From contig JAVZVD010000003.1 in the NCBI GenBank assembly GCA_038878695.1, positions 124,001-188,000 of the forward strand: a stretch of 64,000 nt of DNA. The letters are read 5' to 3'. The notes beneath the pieces are model-generated. The model saw nothing but the letters and a program-made list of their open reading frames with translations, was not told where the DNA came from and ran no database searches. Source of the stretch: Fervidicoccaceae archaeon (GTDB taxonomy: Archaea; Thermoproteota; Thermoprotei_A; Sulfolobales; Fervidicoccaceae). Made by a program: the position numbers and the translations under genes. Below, piece by piece: positions 24,003-32,630 of the stretch (the stretch's first letter is position 1; the number at the start of each line of letters is the position of its first letter).

Positions 24003-24077
24003 CGGGCCCGCCGGGATTCGAACCCGGGGTCTCCGGCTCCGGAGGCCGGCGCCTTATCCAGGCTAGGCCACGGGCCC
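24003..24077 (-). tRNA. tRNA-Arg (anticodon CCG)
   Basis: A 75-nt cloverleaf with the same acceptor, D and T stems as the tRNA-Arg at 9558-9632. The anticodon loop is CTCCGGA (anticodon CCG), and there is one D-loop change. No intron, no encoded CCA, discriminator G. The two genes are paralogs that together read CGA and CGG. Confidence 0.95.
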
Positions 24078-24111
24078 ATCGGGTGAGCATAGTAGGCCGA
24101 TCCGCGCGAAA

Positions 24112-25365
24112 TTAAGCTGAGCTCGCCGGCCCGGGGGGCTCCGCGCAGTCTCTCGGGAGCCTGAGCTCTCTGTGGTAGCTCAGAGCCCTCTCGACGATCA
24201 CGTCCTTGGGGGCGTGCTCAGCCATCAGCGAGGCTAGCTTATCGCGGTCGACGCTCGTCGACGCCCTCGGCGAGGCCAAAGCGCAGAACTCCCTGCTCTT
24301 GACGCTTATGTCGTGCGTGCCTATCCTCTTCGCCAGCCGTATTATCTCCTCCTTATCCATGCCGATGAGGGGTCTCAGGACCGGGACCTCGACGTACTCC
24401 TCCGTCACGACGAGGTTGTGGAGGGTCTGGCTGGAGACCTGGGCGAGGCTCTCGCCGGTGACGAGGGCCCTGGCCCCGTATTTCTTAGCCAGAGCCTCGG
24501 CTCCAACGTACATCGCGATCTTGAGGGCCACGTGCCTGAAGCCCTCGGGGAACTTTAACTCGAGCAGGGGGAGCATCCAGCGCAGCTCCACCTCGAGCAG
24601 CCTCGGCTCGTGGCCGAAGGACCACTCTCTCGCGAGATAACACGCGACCTCCCTCGCCACTTTGGCGTGCTCCTCGCCCCCTATGTTGAAGAACGCGAAG
24701 TCCGCTCTCGCCCCCCTCTTCATCATCATCCAGGCCGCCACGGCGCTGTCGAATCCCCCCGATATCAGCGCGAGGACTCTGCCCTCGCTCCCGAGGGGGA
24801 GGCCGCCGGGCCCCTCCGCGACGGAGTCGTAGAGGAAGACCCTCTTGCCCCGCACCTCGACGCGCACGGTGTACTCGGGCCTCTCCAGATCCACGCCGGA
24901 GGCCCCCCTCTCTAGCATCGCCGAGCCCAGCCTCCTGGCCACGTCGAGGCTGGTGAAGTCGTGCCGCCCCACTCTCCTGGCCTCCACCTTGATCTTCTTG
25001 CCGACGAACGAGCTCCCCAACAGCTCGACGCTCTTCTCGGCGATCTCCTCCAAGCTCGAGGCCTCGAAGACGAGGCAGGGGCTCGCGCTCACGACGCCGA
25101 AGACTCTGGTCGCCGCCTCGACGGCCCTCTCCATGGGCTCAGGCCTCGAGACGATGATCCTGCCCTCTTCGATCCTGATCCCTGCTCTGGAGACGCCTCT
25201 CGCGTCGAGAGCCCTCTCGAGGTTATCGAGGAGGAGCCTCTGCATCTTCCTCCGAGAGTAGGAGCCCTTGACCGCGATCTCGCCGAACCTGACCAGTAGA
25301 GCCGGCTCGGCCCAGCCGGAGCCCCTCTTGAGCCCCTCTTCGACGAGAGCCCCGATCGCCCCCAT
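24112..25365 (-). CDS. thiI: tRNA 4-thiouridine synthetase ThiI
   Basis: ThiI adenylates U8 of tRNA for sulfur transfer and in some organisms also serves thiazole synthesis. Domains in the 417-residue product: N-terminal ferredoxin-like domain (LVRFGEIAVKGSYSRRKMQ), THUMP domain (about 80-170), and the PP-loop ATPase domain with SGGFDSAVA near residue 205. A Cys in SREFCALASP matches the conserved Cys of the catalytic domain. The C-terminal rhodanese domain of bacterial ThiI is absent, as usual in archaea. It lies between tRNA-Arg and tRNA-Leu genes. A GTG or ATG further in is possible, since the first 15 residues are weakly conserved. Confidence 0.9.
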   Translation of the reverse strand: MGAIGALVEEGLKRGSGWAEPALLVRFGEIAVKGSYSRRKMQRLLLDNLERALDARGVSRAGIRIEEGRIIVSRPEPMERAVEAATRVFGVVSASPCLVFEASSLEEIAEKSVELLGSSFVGKKIKVEARRVGRHDFTSLDVARRLGSAMLERGASGVDLERPEYTVRVEVRGKRVFLYDSVAEGPGGLPLGSEGRVLALISGGFDSAVAAWMMMKRGARADFAFFNIGGEEHAKVAREVACYLAREWSFGHEPRLLEVELRWMLPLLELKFPEGFRHVALKIAMYVGAEALAKKYGARALVTGESLAQVSSQTLHNLVVTEEYVEVPVLRPLIGMDKEEIIRLAKRIGTHDISVKSREFCALASPRASTSVDRDKLASLMAEHAPKDVIVERALSYHRELRLPRDCAEPPGPASSA

Positions 25366-25440
25366 GACCCTCGACTCTCTACTGCGGCGTCCCGCCCTAT
25401 TAACGACGCGGCGATTTTCTCGAAGGCCCCGAGAACTCGC

Positions 25441-25528
25441 TGGTGCGGGGGGTGGGATTCGAACCCACGCAGGCCTTCGCCACGGGAGCCTCAGTCCCGC
25501 CCCTTTGTCCTGGCTCGGGCACCCCCGC
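25441..25528 (-). tRNA. tRNA-Leu (anticodon GAG), CCA encoded
   Basis: Class II tRNA on the minus strand. It has acceptor GCGGGGG/CCCCCGC, anticodon stem CGGGA/TCCCG with loop CTGAGGC (anticodon GAG), long variable arm, T stem GTGGG/CCCAC with TTCGAAT, and discriminator A. CCA is encoded at 25443-25441, unlike the two tRNA-Arg genes. No intron is seen. Confidence 0.95.
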
Positions 25529-25596
25529 CCCGGCGCGAGGGATCTGCGACGGAACTAAAAAACTTGCAGTCCGCGCTGCGCGGGGAGCGGGCGCGC

Positions 25597-26541
25597 CTAG
25601 GCCCGGCCGGAGGCGAGCTCGCTCTTCCTAGTCGAGACCATACTGCTCAGCACCTCAAAGAACTTGGCGCGCCTGGCCTCCTCGTCTACGGCCACGCCGA
25701 GGAGCTTTCTCGCTCTCGTCGTGTCGAGGAGCCATCGGCCCGTCAAGAAGGCCTCTCCTCTCCACTCCTCCTCTGGGACGAGCTTCACCCTAGAGGGAGA
25801 GCCAGCCAGCTCTATCAGCTTCTTGACCAGCTCCTCCCAAGTCACGTAGAAGCTGGCCACGTTGATCACCTCGTTGAAAACTCTCTCGTTGAGGGCCGCC
25901 GCCAGGAGGAACTTGGCGAGGTCCCCGGTGTAGACCACGCTCCCGCCGGCTCCGCTCGGGACCTCGATCTCCTCGCCGCTCAGCGCTCGATCTATGAGCC
26001 TTCGCAGGGTCCTGCCGGGTATCCTCTCGTCGCTGAAGGCCCACCAGAATCTGAAAATGGTGTAGTTGAGGCCCTTGGTCCTCCTGAAGAGCTCGTTGAG
26101 CTCGAGCGTGATCACCCTCGTCAGAGCGTACAGCGGAGCCCTAGACGCGTAGGGGATCAGGGGGTGCTGTTCGTCGACGGGGATCCACAGAGGCCTCCCG
26201 TACGCTATGGTGCTGTCCGCGAACATGAAGTGCTTGACGCCGGCCTCGCTGGAGAGCTCGAGGACGTTGGCGTAGCCGGCCAAGTCGACTCTGAACGCGT
26301 CGAGGGCCCTCTGAGCGAAGGACCACGCGCAGTGCACGACGACGTCCACGCCCTCGACAGCCCTCTTGACGACATCGTGCTCTTCTACTCCCCCAAGCAC
26401 CACGGAGAGCCTCGGGTGCTTGAGCCCGGCGAGGCCCCCCTCCACCTTGTCCAGGGCCACGACATCGTGACCGGCCTCTAGGAAGGCCTTAGTCAGCTCC
26501 AACCCAACGAAGCCCGCCGCCCCCGTCACTAGGACTCTCAC
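25597..26541 (-). CDS. NAD-dependent epimerase/dehydratase (extended SDR)
   Basis: Nucleotide-sugar-type extended SDR. It has the N-terminal GAAGFVG Rossmann motif, Asp of ALDK for NAD preference, Ser/Thr in ADSTIAYG, and the active-site Tyr in PLYALTR. The usual Y-x3-K reads Y-x3-R here, which would alter the active site. The C-terminal substrate lobe (FRFWWAF, later SVVYTGDLAKFLLAA) is typical. GTG 26541 (MRVLVTGAAG) is preferred because GGTGAG lies four bases upstream; GTG 26550 is the alternative. Stands alone, so the sugar substrate is not indicated. Confidence 0.82.
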   Translation of the reverse strand: MRVLVTGAAGFVGLELTKAFLEAGHDVVALDKVEGGLAGLKHPRLSVVLGGVEEHDVVKRAVEGVDVVVHCAWSFAQRALDAFRVDLAGYANVLELSSEAGVKHFMFADSTIAYGRPLWIPVDEQHPLIPYASRAPLYALTRVITLELNELFRRTKGLNYTIFRFWWAFSDERIPGRTLRRLIDRALSGEEIEVPSGAGGSVVYTGDLAKFLLAAALNERVFNEVINVASFYVTWEELVKKLIELAGSPSRVKLVPEEEWRGEAFLTGRWLLDTTRARKLLGVAVDEEARRAKFFEVLSSMVSTRKSELASGRA

Positions 26542-26683
26542 CGAGCTCACCGGTGAAGCGTCTGTCTACCCAGTATTTTAGCTTGTTATAACGGGGTTTC
26601 CACGCGGGGCTCCGCTTCGACAGAACTTTATACGCGCCGCCTGCCACATTTCGCGCGAACAACGGGTGCACTTTTTGTCGCTC

Positions 26684-27619
26684 ATGTGGGAGTTCAAAGA
26701 GAAGCTGAGCTTGCGTCGCCGGAGCCCGGGGGAGCCCAGGAGGGAGGAGAAGGAGCGCAGAGCTCTTCGAGAAGAGCCGACGCCTCTCGCCACCCCTCCC
26801 AACTACGACTTGAGCAGAAGGCGCGGGGAGCGCTGGGAGGACGTCAACGCCGCCTTGCTGTTGACGATAGGAGCCCTCATCTTCATCGTAGCTGGCCTCG
26901 TCGGTAGCCCGCTCATAGCCATGGGGGCCATAATAGTCGGAGTCGCGCTCACGTTCCTTCAGCCCATGATAGGCTACGAGAGGTGGCCCACGGGATACGG
27001 GGTGGCGAGGGCTCTGAGCGGCAAGGGGTTACTCGAGGAGTGGGCCATCCTCGGGCCCAGAGTCCCCATAGTAGCGAGACTTCGCAGCGGCCACCACCTC
27101 GCGGTGAAGCTCGAACTCTTCGGGCTGAAGGCCACGGTGATCGTGACGAGCACGGCGGGCCACGTTACGTTGCCGGTGGGGCGAGCGAAGCTCGCTCGCG
27201 TGAAGATCAAGAGGCACGGCCCGCTGGGCAGCGAGAGTCTGCGGATGCCCGAGGACCTGGGCAGGATCGTCCGGGCCAGGGCGAGCGTGTGGTTGGCCGA
27301 GGCTCTGATGCCCTCTCTCCGTTCGCCGCGCCTATCGATGTATTATCGAGGAAAGGTCGTCCTCGTAGACCTCCTCGCGAAGTTCTCGCTCGAGTACAAG
27401 CGGCTCGACGAGGCGCTGCTTATCGCTACGGAGAGAGCCCTGGAGTTGCTCTACGAGCCGCTTAAGCCCTCCATTCTACGATCGAGAGAGAGCCTCCGGA
27501 CTAGGCTCGCGAGGAAATTAAGAGAGGTCGCGAAGACTAGTCAGGCACTAGCCGGGCGAAGAGCGTGGGCTCTCTCGCGAAGAGGCTCGAGCGAGCGATC
27601 TCGGCGAAGGTCAAGCTGA
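26684..27619 (+). CDS. Hypothetical membrane protein with two transmembrane segments
   Basis: Not recognised. The product (about 311 residues) has a basic N-terminal tail of about 50 residues. Two adjacent hydrophobic segments follow (AALLLTIGALIFIVAGLVG and PLIAMGAIIVGVALTFLQ), then a 200-residue soluble domain with a basic C-terminus. ATG 26684 is preferred to GTG 26666; an ACTTTATAC box lies at about 26625. The radical-SAM gene follows directly, so the two may be co-transcribed. The predicted topology leaves both tails in the cytoplasm. Confidence 0.6.
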   Translation: MWEFKEKLSLRRRSPGEPRREEKERRALREEPTPLATPPNYDLSRRRGERWEDVNAALLLTIGALIFIVAGLVGSPLIAMGAIIVGVALTFLQPMIGYERWPTGYGVARALSGKGLLEEWAILGPRVPIVARLRSGHHLAVKLELFGLKATVIVTSTAGHVTLPVGRAKLARVKIKRHGPLGSESLRMPEDLGRIVRARASVWLAEALMPSLRSPRLSMYYRGKVVLVDLLAKFSLEYKRLDEALLIATERALELLYEPLKPSILRSRESLRTRLARKLREVAKTSQALAGRRAWALSRRGSSERSRRRSS

Positions 27620-27627
27620 GAGACGCT

Positions 27628-28725
27628 ATGGCATCGAGGTTAGACGAGGCCTCGCTGAGGAGAGCGGAGTCAGATCCTCACGCCAGGAGAAGGCCGAGAC
27701 CGTGCGGCCTCACGATCCATCCGGCGATCGGCTGCACGCGCGGGTGCCTCTACTGCTACGTTCCCTCCGTCCTGAAATGGGGGAGGACGTCAAGGGTGGA
27801 CGTCGAGTTGAGCGACCTTATGCCAGAAGAGCTGGCGCTCGCTCTGTTGGCGAACCCTTACTTCCTGCCGGGCCCTGAGGGCACGTTGTTGGCAGTCGGA
27901 TCGGTCACCGACCCGTTTCTCGACGAGCGCGTGACGTCGAGGACCCTCTCCTACTTGAGAGCGATACGCGACGTCCTCGGTAATCCGGTGCAAGTGGCCA
28001 CGAAGTCTGTCCTAAGCGGCGAGGAGCTCGAGGAGCTCAGAAGATCCGCTGAGCCGAGAACGAGTGTGCTCGTGACGGTGATCTCGCTTAGGCTAGCTCG
28101 AGTGCTAGAGCCTCGAGCCCCTCCGCCAATGGAGAGGCTCGAGTTCCTCGGGCGTCTGGCCGAGGCGGGACTCTCGCCGGCCCTCTTCATGAGACCTCTC
28201 CTGCCGGGGGTCCCCTCCGAGGAGCTGCGCGAGATCATGAGGATCTGCTCGGAGAAAGGCGTGAGAGACGTGGTGCTCGGGAGCCTTCAAGTCGACGGCG
28301 AGATACTCGCTAAGCTGAGAGCCGCTCCGAGGATCGCTGCCGAAGTCGAGAGGAGAGTCGGGCCGACCGGGCCGGGCCTGAGTCCGATCAGAGCGCCCGA
28401 GCTGAAGACGAAAGCGGCGCGGCTAGCCGAGGAGCTGGACCTGAGAGCGCACCCGGCCTCGTGCTCGGCCAGCGTAAGCTCGCACGGCCTCTCCTGCGCC
28501 AGGTGTCGCATGGGGCCCTGTGGCGTCGGATGTCCGCCGCCGATCGAAGAAGATGACGCCAGAGAGGCCCTAGAGGTGCTCGGCCTCGAGGTCGTCGAAG
28601 TCCGAGCCGGCGAACATCTCGAGGCTCTAATCAAGGGCGAACGCTCGAGGGCTCGACTCGACGTGCTCGAGGAACTCATAGAGACCATCGCTCGGAGGAG
28701 AGCTCGCTTGCGCCTCCTCTCTTAG
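27628..28725 (+). CDS. Radical SAM protein, SPL-like, with extra C-terminal Cys cluster
   Basis: Radical SAM enzyme of the spore-photoproduct-lyase-like archaeal group. The cluster motif CTRGCLYCY (C-x3-C-x2-C) follows CGLTIHPAIG near the N-terminus, then GSVTDPF and VATKSVL strands of the TIM barrel. The C-terminus carries a second cluster, CARCRMGPCGVGC, that could hold an auxiliary Fe-S centre. The reaction is unknown. ATG 27628 begins just after the previous stop; GTG 27565 would overlap by 55 bp. The N-terminal 30 residues are basic. Confidence 0.75.
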   Translation: MASRLDEASLRRAESDPHARRRPRPCGLTIHPAIGCTRGCLYCYVPSVLKWGRTSRVDVELSDLMPEELALALLANPYFLPGPEGTLLAVGSVTDPFLDERVTSRTLSYLRAIRDVLGNPVQVATKSVLSGEELEELRRSAEPRTSVLVTVISLRLARVLEPRAPPPMERLEFLGRLAEAGLSPALFMRPLLPGVPSEELREIMRICSEKGVRDVVLGSLQVDGEILAKLRAAPRIAAEVERRVGPTGPGLSPIRAPELKTKAARLAEELDLRAHPASCSASVSSHGLSCARCRMGPCGVGCPPPIEEDDAREALEVLGLEVVEVRAGEHLEALIKGERSRARLDVLEELIETIARRRARLRLLS

Positions 28726-28809
28726 CCAAGCGCCTAGTTAACTGAAAGGGGCTTCGCATTATGAACGAGATACTCAACCATTATCGTAAATTAAAAATAT
28801 TAGAGAGAA

Positions 28810-29691
28810 ATGGGGAAAATATCGGGAAATTCGATGAACGGACTCCCCGAGCGGCGAGCAGCCAATGATAAAAGACCGGGGAGCCCCGCCCAACTCGAGC
28901 GGCTTCCTTTAGAGATCCCGCTGCTCGTCAGGGAGAAACCGGGCGAGAAGCTAGAAGGAGTGGAGGTTCTGGTCATAGACAGATCGGGGATATTCGACGA
29001 GGTCATCCGCGCGATCAACGAAGAGGGGTACTTCATTAGGTTCGCCGAGCGCTCAGCGAACGTCAACAACGCGTTCCTAATCTTCGCGATACTCGACCTA
29101 AGCAAAAGCGAGCCTCGCCTGAGCCTCGGCGGACTCCTCGAGAGACTCGGTCAGATCGACGGAGTCCTCGAAGCGAGGCGCGCCAAAAGGCTCGGCCCGT
29201 TGATATATAGCGAGAGTTTCTTGCCGATCACGGGCGACCGTAGATGTTACATTCTCCGCGAGGATCAGCTCGAGCTCTTCCTAGAAGAATTGGGGAGAGC
29301 TCTCGGGGCGGGACGCGAGCAGTTGTTGAACGCGGTCATAGGCAGCATAGCTTACGCATTGGGCCGGAGCCTCGCCAGGGTATGGCGGGAAGCGGCGCCT
29401 CGCGTCGAGAGCCTGTCGGAGGCCGTTGGCATCTTGAAAGCGGCCGTGGCCGTCGCGGGAGGCCCCATCGTCGATAGACATGAAGCATACGATGACATCG
29501 TAATCGTGAGGTTGAGAGATCCGTGGGCTGAGGTCAAGGAGGAGACGCTCCCCACCGCGGAGCTCTTCGTGGCGAGCTTCTTATGTGGGTTCTTCTCGGA
29601 GTTCTCCTTGACTCCTATGGTCGCTCACGACTGGAGGAGCGAGAAGACGCCGGAGGGCTATCGACTCACCGTAGTCCTCAAGAGGCTCTGA
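28810..29691 (+). CDS. ACT-like plus V4R-like domain protein
   Basis: The 293-residue product seems to have two ligand-binding parts. An ACT-like region comes first (VEVLVIDRSGIFDEVIRAI ... YFIRFAERSANVNNAFLIF, residues about 51-97). The C-terminal half looks like a V4R domain, ending with TAELFVASFLCGFFSEF, a pattern near the V4R Cys/His region. Archaeal proteins of this make-up are thought to be small-molecule sensors. A TAAATTAAAAAT box lies at about 28787-28798, so ATG 28834 (residue 9) is an alternative start. No enzymatic motif is visible. Confidence 0.5.
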   Translation: MGKISGNSMNGLPERRAANDKRPGSPAQLERLPLEIPLLVREKPGEKLEGVEVLVIDRSGIFDEVIRAINEEGYFIRFAERSANVNNAFLIFAILDLSKSEPRLSLGGLLERLGQIDGVLEARRAKRLGPLIYSESFLPITGDRRCYILREDQLELFLEELGRALGAGREQLLNAVIGSIAYALGRSLARVWREAAPRVESLSEAVGILKAAVAVAGGPIVDRHEAYDDIVIVRLRDPWAEVKEETLPTAELFVASFLCGFFSEFSLTPMVAHDWRSEKTPEGYRLTVVLKRL

Positions 29692-29704
29692 GCCTTCGCC
29701 TCTA

Positions 29705-30253
29705 TTAGACGCCTTCTCTAACGAGGACGCGGGCCTCTTCTTGAGCCCATATCCACTTGAGCCTCTCCGGGCCTCCTAGTTCCTCGATGAATCTGGCTGT
29801 GCCAGGGGTGACCAGCTCCTTCCACTCGGGGTCGCCCCGCGCCATGAGCTCCCTGACTCTGGCGCCGCTCAGTCTGGCTCTATCTATAGGCTCCGGTATC
29901 CTAGTCTTCACTCCGAGCTCTTGGAACATTCTCGCGACGATCCTGTTTCCAACGACCACTTCGTCTACTTTGGGCGAGTACTTGAGTATGAACAGCGCGC
30001 TGGCCACGTGTACGTCCAACGTTGGGACGGTCACGGTGATTATTCTCTCCAAATCTATCCCGGCATCACGCGAGGATATCCTAAGCATCTCGATCCTCTC
30101 CCCAGCCGTGAAGGGATTCCTCATAGTGTGGCTCTCCGAAGCCATCCCCACCGCGAACACGAGCTCGTCGTGTATCTCGAGGATCCTCTTGGCCACCTCC
30201 ACGTGCCCTAGGTGAGGAGGCTGGAATCTACCTACGAAGAGGGCTCTGCTCAA
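29705..30253 (-). CDS. nadM: Nicotinamide-nucleotide adenylyltransferase, archaeal NadM
   Basis: Forms NAD from NMN and ATP. The 182-residue product has the nucleotidyltransferase start VGRFQPPHLGH and the C-terminal ATP-binding motif RLSGARVREL, corresponding to I-S-G-T-x-I-R in the family. Length is typical for archaeal NadM. The start is TTG at 30253. Divergent from the hypothetical gene at 30303, with 49 bp between the two starts. Confidence 0.95.
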   Translation of the reverse strand: MSRALFVGRFQPPHLGHVEVAKRILEIHDELVFAVGMASESHTMRNPFTAGERIEMLRISSRDAGIDLERIITVTVPTLDVHVASALFILKYSPKVDEVVVGNRIVARMFQELGVKTRIPEPIDRARLSGARVRELMARGDPEWKELVTPGTARFIEELGGPERLKWIWAQEEARVLVREGV

Positions 30254-30302
30254 TTGGGAGTCGCCGAGGACAAAAGGGTCTCAGATCGTAAAAAGAGGAT
30301 CG

Positions 30303-30743
30303 GTGGCAGCGTTGGGGGAACTGATCGAGCTGCGCGTCGATGGTCGCGAGGTCGAGGCCAGAGCGCGCGAGCTCCTCGAGCCGATCTACGAGTACAACCG
30401 CTCGCTGAGGGGGCTCTTCTATCTCAAGCCCGTCCACATCGTCTACAGAAGGGGGACCGGCGGCCTCGTCAAAGTCTACTTCTACTATGGGAGGTACTGG
30501 TATAGAGTAGAATACGCTGGTAAGAGGGGGAATAGGTCGGAGCTGAGGTGGATCTACCTCGGCCGTGAGAGGCCCCCGGGCGCCCCTCCTCCGCCGCCGA
30601 ACCCCCTCGAGGGCTTGAGCTATTTTGCTCTACGAGGAGACGAGAGCAGGATATACGTAGACGCTCGAGTGCTCGTAGAGTTCGCGTGGTTCTTCGAATC
30701 TTTGAGCTCTCTCAGGGGCCTCTCCGCATCGCTAACACTCTGA
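30303..30743 (+). CDS. Conserved-looking hypothetical protein
   Basis: Not recognised. The 146-residue product is rich in Tyr and Arg, with a strand-rich middle (LVKVYFYYGRYWYRVEYAGK), a Pro run (PPGAPPPPPNP) and a mixed C-terminal part. No membrane segment. GTG 30303 follows GATCG and an A-rich stretch. Its 3' end overlaps that of the convergent amidohydrolase-like gene by 32 bp. The codon pattern looks coding, so I accept it as a real gene without a function. Confidence 0.6.
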   Translation: MAALGELIELRVDGREVEARARELLEPIYEYNRSLRGLFYLKPVHIVYRRGTGGLVKVYFYYGRYWYRVEYAGKRGNRSELRWIYLGRERPPGAPPPPPNPLEGLSYFALRGDESRIYVDARVLVEFAWFFESLSSLRGLSASLTL

Positions 30744-31755
30744 CTTTCTCGGCCACCTTCTCGGCTAATGACAACAGCGGCTCCTCGAGGAGGAGCTGCT
30801 GACCTCCGTCGACCACCACCTCTCCCTTGATCACGACGGTCTCTAGCGCCGGGGGCCAGACGTCGAGGCGCGAGAGCACCCAAGCTATGTCATCCCATCG
30901 CAGTCCGGCCAGAGGAGGCTCGTCGAGCTTGACCGAAATTAGGTCGGCTGGGCCTCCTCTCTCCAGCCAGCTCCCGTCGAGCTTGGGCTTCTCGCCTCGC
31001 TTCCACTCCGTTCTCGTGAGCCTCTTCAGAGTCCTGGGAGGCCTCTCTCTCGCTCTCACGGGCTCGTCGCAGAGCAAAATAGGCAGCCTGCCCGAGAAAG
31101 AGGCGTTGTGCCCCACGGCATAGTAATCGACCTTATCGCACATCTCGGCGCTGGGCCACGCGAGCGCCGTGGCCGAGCCCAGCGACAGGCCCAAGGTGAT
31201 CCCCCTCGGCCCCTCGAGTCTCTCGGCTCGGTCGATCCAGATCTCGGAGGCCTCGAGGCCCGAGAGAGCCTCTCTCTCTGCCTCCATTGGAGAGACGTCG
31301 GACGGGGCTATGATGAGGGCGTCGAGGTCGTACTCTGCCACGACCTCCGCGGCCGCGCTAGGCTTGGGCTCGAAGAGGCCGAAGCTCGTGTAGCCCTTCT
31401 CGATCAACTCTCTCAGCCCCAATAACATGAGGAGAGAGTATTCTCGTCGACTCAACTCGGCCACGCTTCTCCAGGCGGCATCGAAGCTCAGGGTGAAGCC
31501 GAGCTCCGTCCTCAGTGGGTAGAGACCGAGGTGTATCACCGGCGAGGAGAGGCCTGGTAGGAGCAATCTCCTCCCCCACCCCTCGTAGATCAGTGCGGCG
31601 CTTCTGAGATCATCGGGGGTCTCTCCGTAGCCTAGCTCCGCTATGACGCCACCCTCGACGTAAACGTACCCGGTCTCCAGCCCCTGATCTCTGGGCAAGT
31701 AGTAGTCCGCGAAGAGTATAGTCGGCTTACCGTCGCCTCGCGGGGAGGACCTCAT
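30712..31755 (-). CDS. Amidohydrolase-like protein lacking metal-binding motif
   Basis: The 347-residue product has the layout of the amidohydrolase superfamily: an N-terminal beta domain (YVYVEGGVIAELGYGE), a transition GRRLLLPGLSSPVIHLGLYP, a barrel region, and a C-terminal strand (ETVVIKGEVVVDGG). Active members have PG-x-x-(N/D)-x-H-x-H at the transition. Here it is PGLSSPVIHLG, with one His and no H-x-H, and later metal His residues are also not obvious. It is therefore probably a non-hydrolytic relative. It overlaps the upstream gene by ATGA, so it is coupled to a membrane-anchored protein. Confidence 0.6.
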   Translation of the reverse strand: MRSSPRGDGKPTILFADYYLPRDQGLETGYVYVEGGVIAELGYGETPDDLRSAALIYEGWGRRLLLPGLSSPVIHLGLYPLRTELGFTLSFDAAWRSVAELSRREYSLLMLLGLRELIEKGYTSFGLFEPKPSAAAEVVAEYDLDALIIAPSDVSPMEAEREALSGLEASEIWIDRAERLEGPRGITLGLSLGSATALAWPSAEMCDKVDYYAVGHNASFSGRLPILLCDEPVRARERPPRTLKRLTRTEWKRGEKPKLDGSWLERGGPADLISVKLDEPPLAGLRWDDIAWVLSRLDVWPPALETVVIKGEVVVDGGQQLLLEEPLLSLAEKVAEKVRVLAMRRGP

Positions 31756-32519
31756 CGCAGCGCCACCCTCGGCACGGTCTCCATCTTCGAGACTCTCCGC
31801 TGAGCCACGATTAGCCCGAGGAGCAGAGCCGCCAAGAGCGCTTGGCCGACGAGCGCTCCCACGTCGAAGGCCTCCTCGCTGCTCGGTCTAGTCTTCTCGA
31901 CAACGCGGACCACCCTCTTGAGCCCGTCGATCTCGAGCACGTGGTCTCCGGGGCCGAGCCCCCTGACCACGAAGACCTCGGACCCGAAGTAGCCCCCTGG
32001 AAGCCTGACCCTCCTTATCTCGAGAGGCACACCGTCTACGAAGAGGACGAGGTCGGTGACGCCGGGCGCGTCATCGGCGTTAACCACGAGGACCTTGGCG
32101 ACGACAGCGTCGCCGCGGGTCACGCTCTCCGGGACCACGAAGTCTAGCACCACTATCGTCCCGGTCCTGGCAAGATCTATCACTACGAAATATGCCTGAA
32201 GTCCGTTGACCTCGACCACATAAATGCCCCGCGGACCGGCTGTGAACTCGAGCGAGACCCTAGATCGCGCCCTCGCCTCGAGCTCGACCAGCCGCTCGGC
32301 TACAAGCGTCCCGTTGATCTTCAACTTGAGGACGCACAAGCTCGAGCCCTCTCGCGGGCCCTCGACCACGACGTACACCGAGCCGACCTGGCCCGAGTAC
32401 AAGATCCTACGCGATAGCTCGAGGCTCAAGACGGAGCAATACGGAGCCTCAGAGAGCTGGGGCGAGATCCCCATCGTAGAGAGCAACAGCAACGCTACGA
32501 TGAGAAACGCTCGAATCAC
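31752..32519 (-). CDS. Hypothetical extracellular membrane-anchored protein
   Basis: Not recognised. The product is about 255 residues. It has a signal peptide (IRAFLIVALLLLSTMGISPQ), two beta-sandwich-like domains with Gly/Val-rich strands, a C-terminal membrane segment (VGQALLAALLLGLIVA) and a basic tail. This type-I topology puts the body outside the cell. GTG 32519 is chosen because GAGGAG lies six bases upstream, and a longer start would put a polar stretch before the signal. Coupled to the amidohydrolase-like gene by ATGA. Confidence 0.65.
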   Translation of the reverse strand: MIRAFLIVALLLLSTMGISPQLSEAPYCSVLSLELSRRILYSGQVGSVYVVVEGPREGSSLCVLKLKINGTLVAERLVELEARARSRVSLEFTAGPRGIYVVEVNGLQAYFVVIDLARTGTIVVLDFVVPESVTRGDAVVAKVLVVNADDAPGVTDLVLFVDGVPLEIRRVRLPGGYFGSEVFVVRGLGPGDHVLEIDGLKRVVRVVEKTRPSSEEAFDVGALVGQALLAALLLGLIVAQRRVSKMETVPRVALR

Positions 32520-32630
32520 GAAACGCTCCTCGCTCGATGGCTCTGGGGCTAGCAAATAAAGCTTTGCCGAGCCTCCTCCTAAATAAGCTCCGACGAGCTC
32601 AAGCTATTCGTAGATCTAGGGGTCGAGCTC

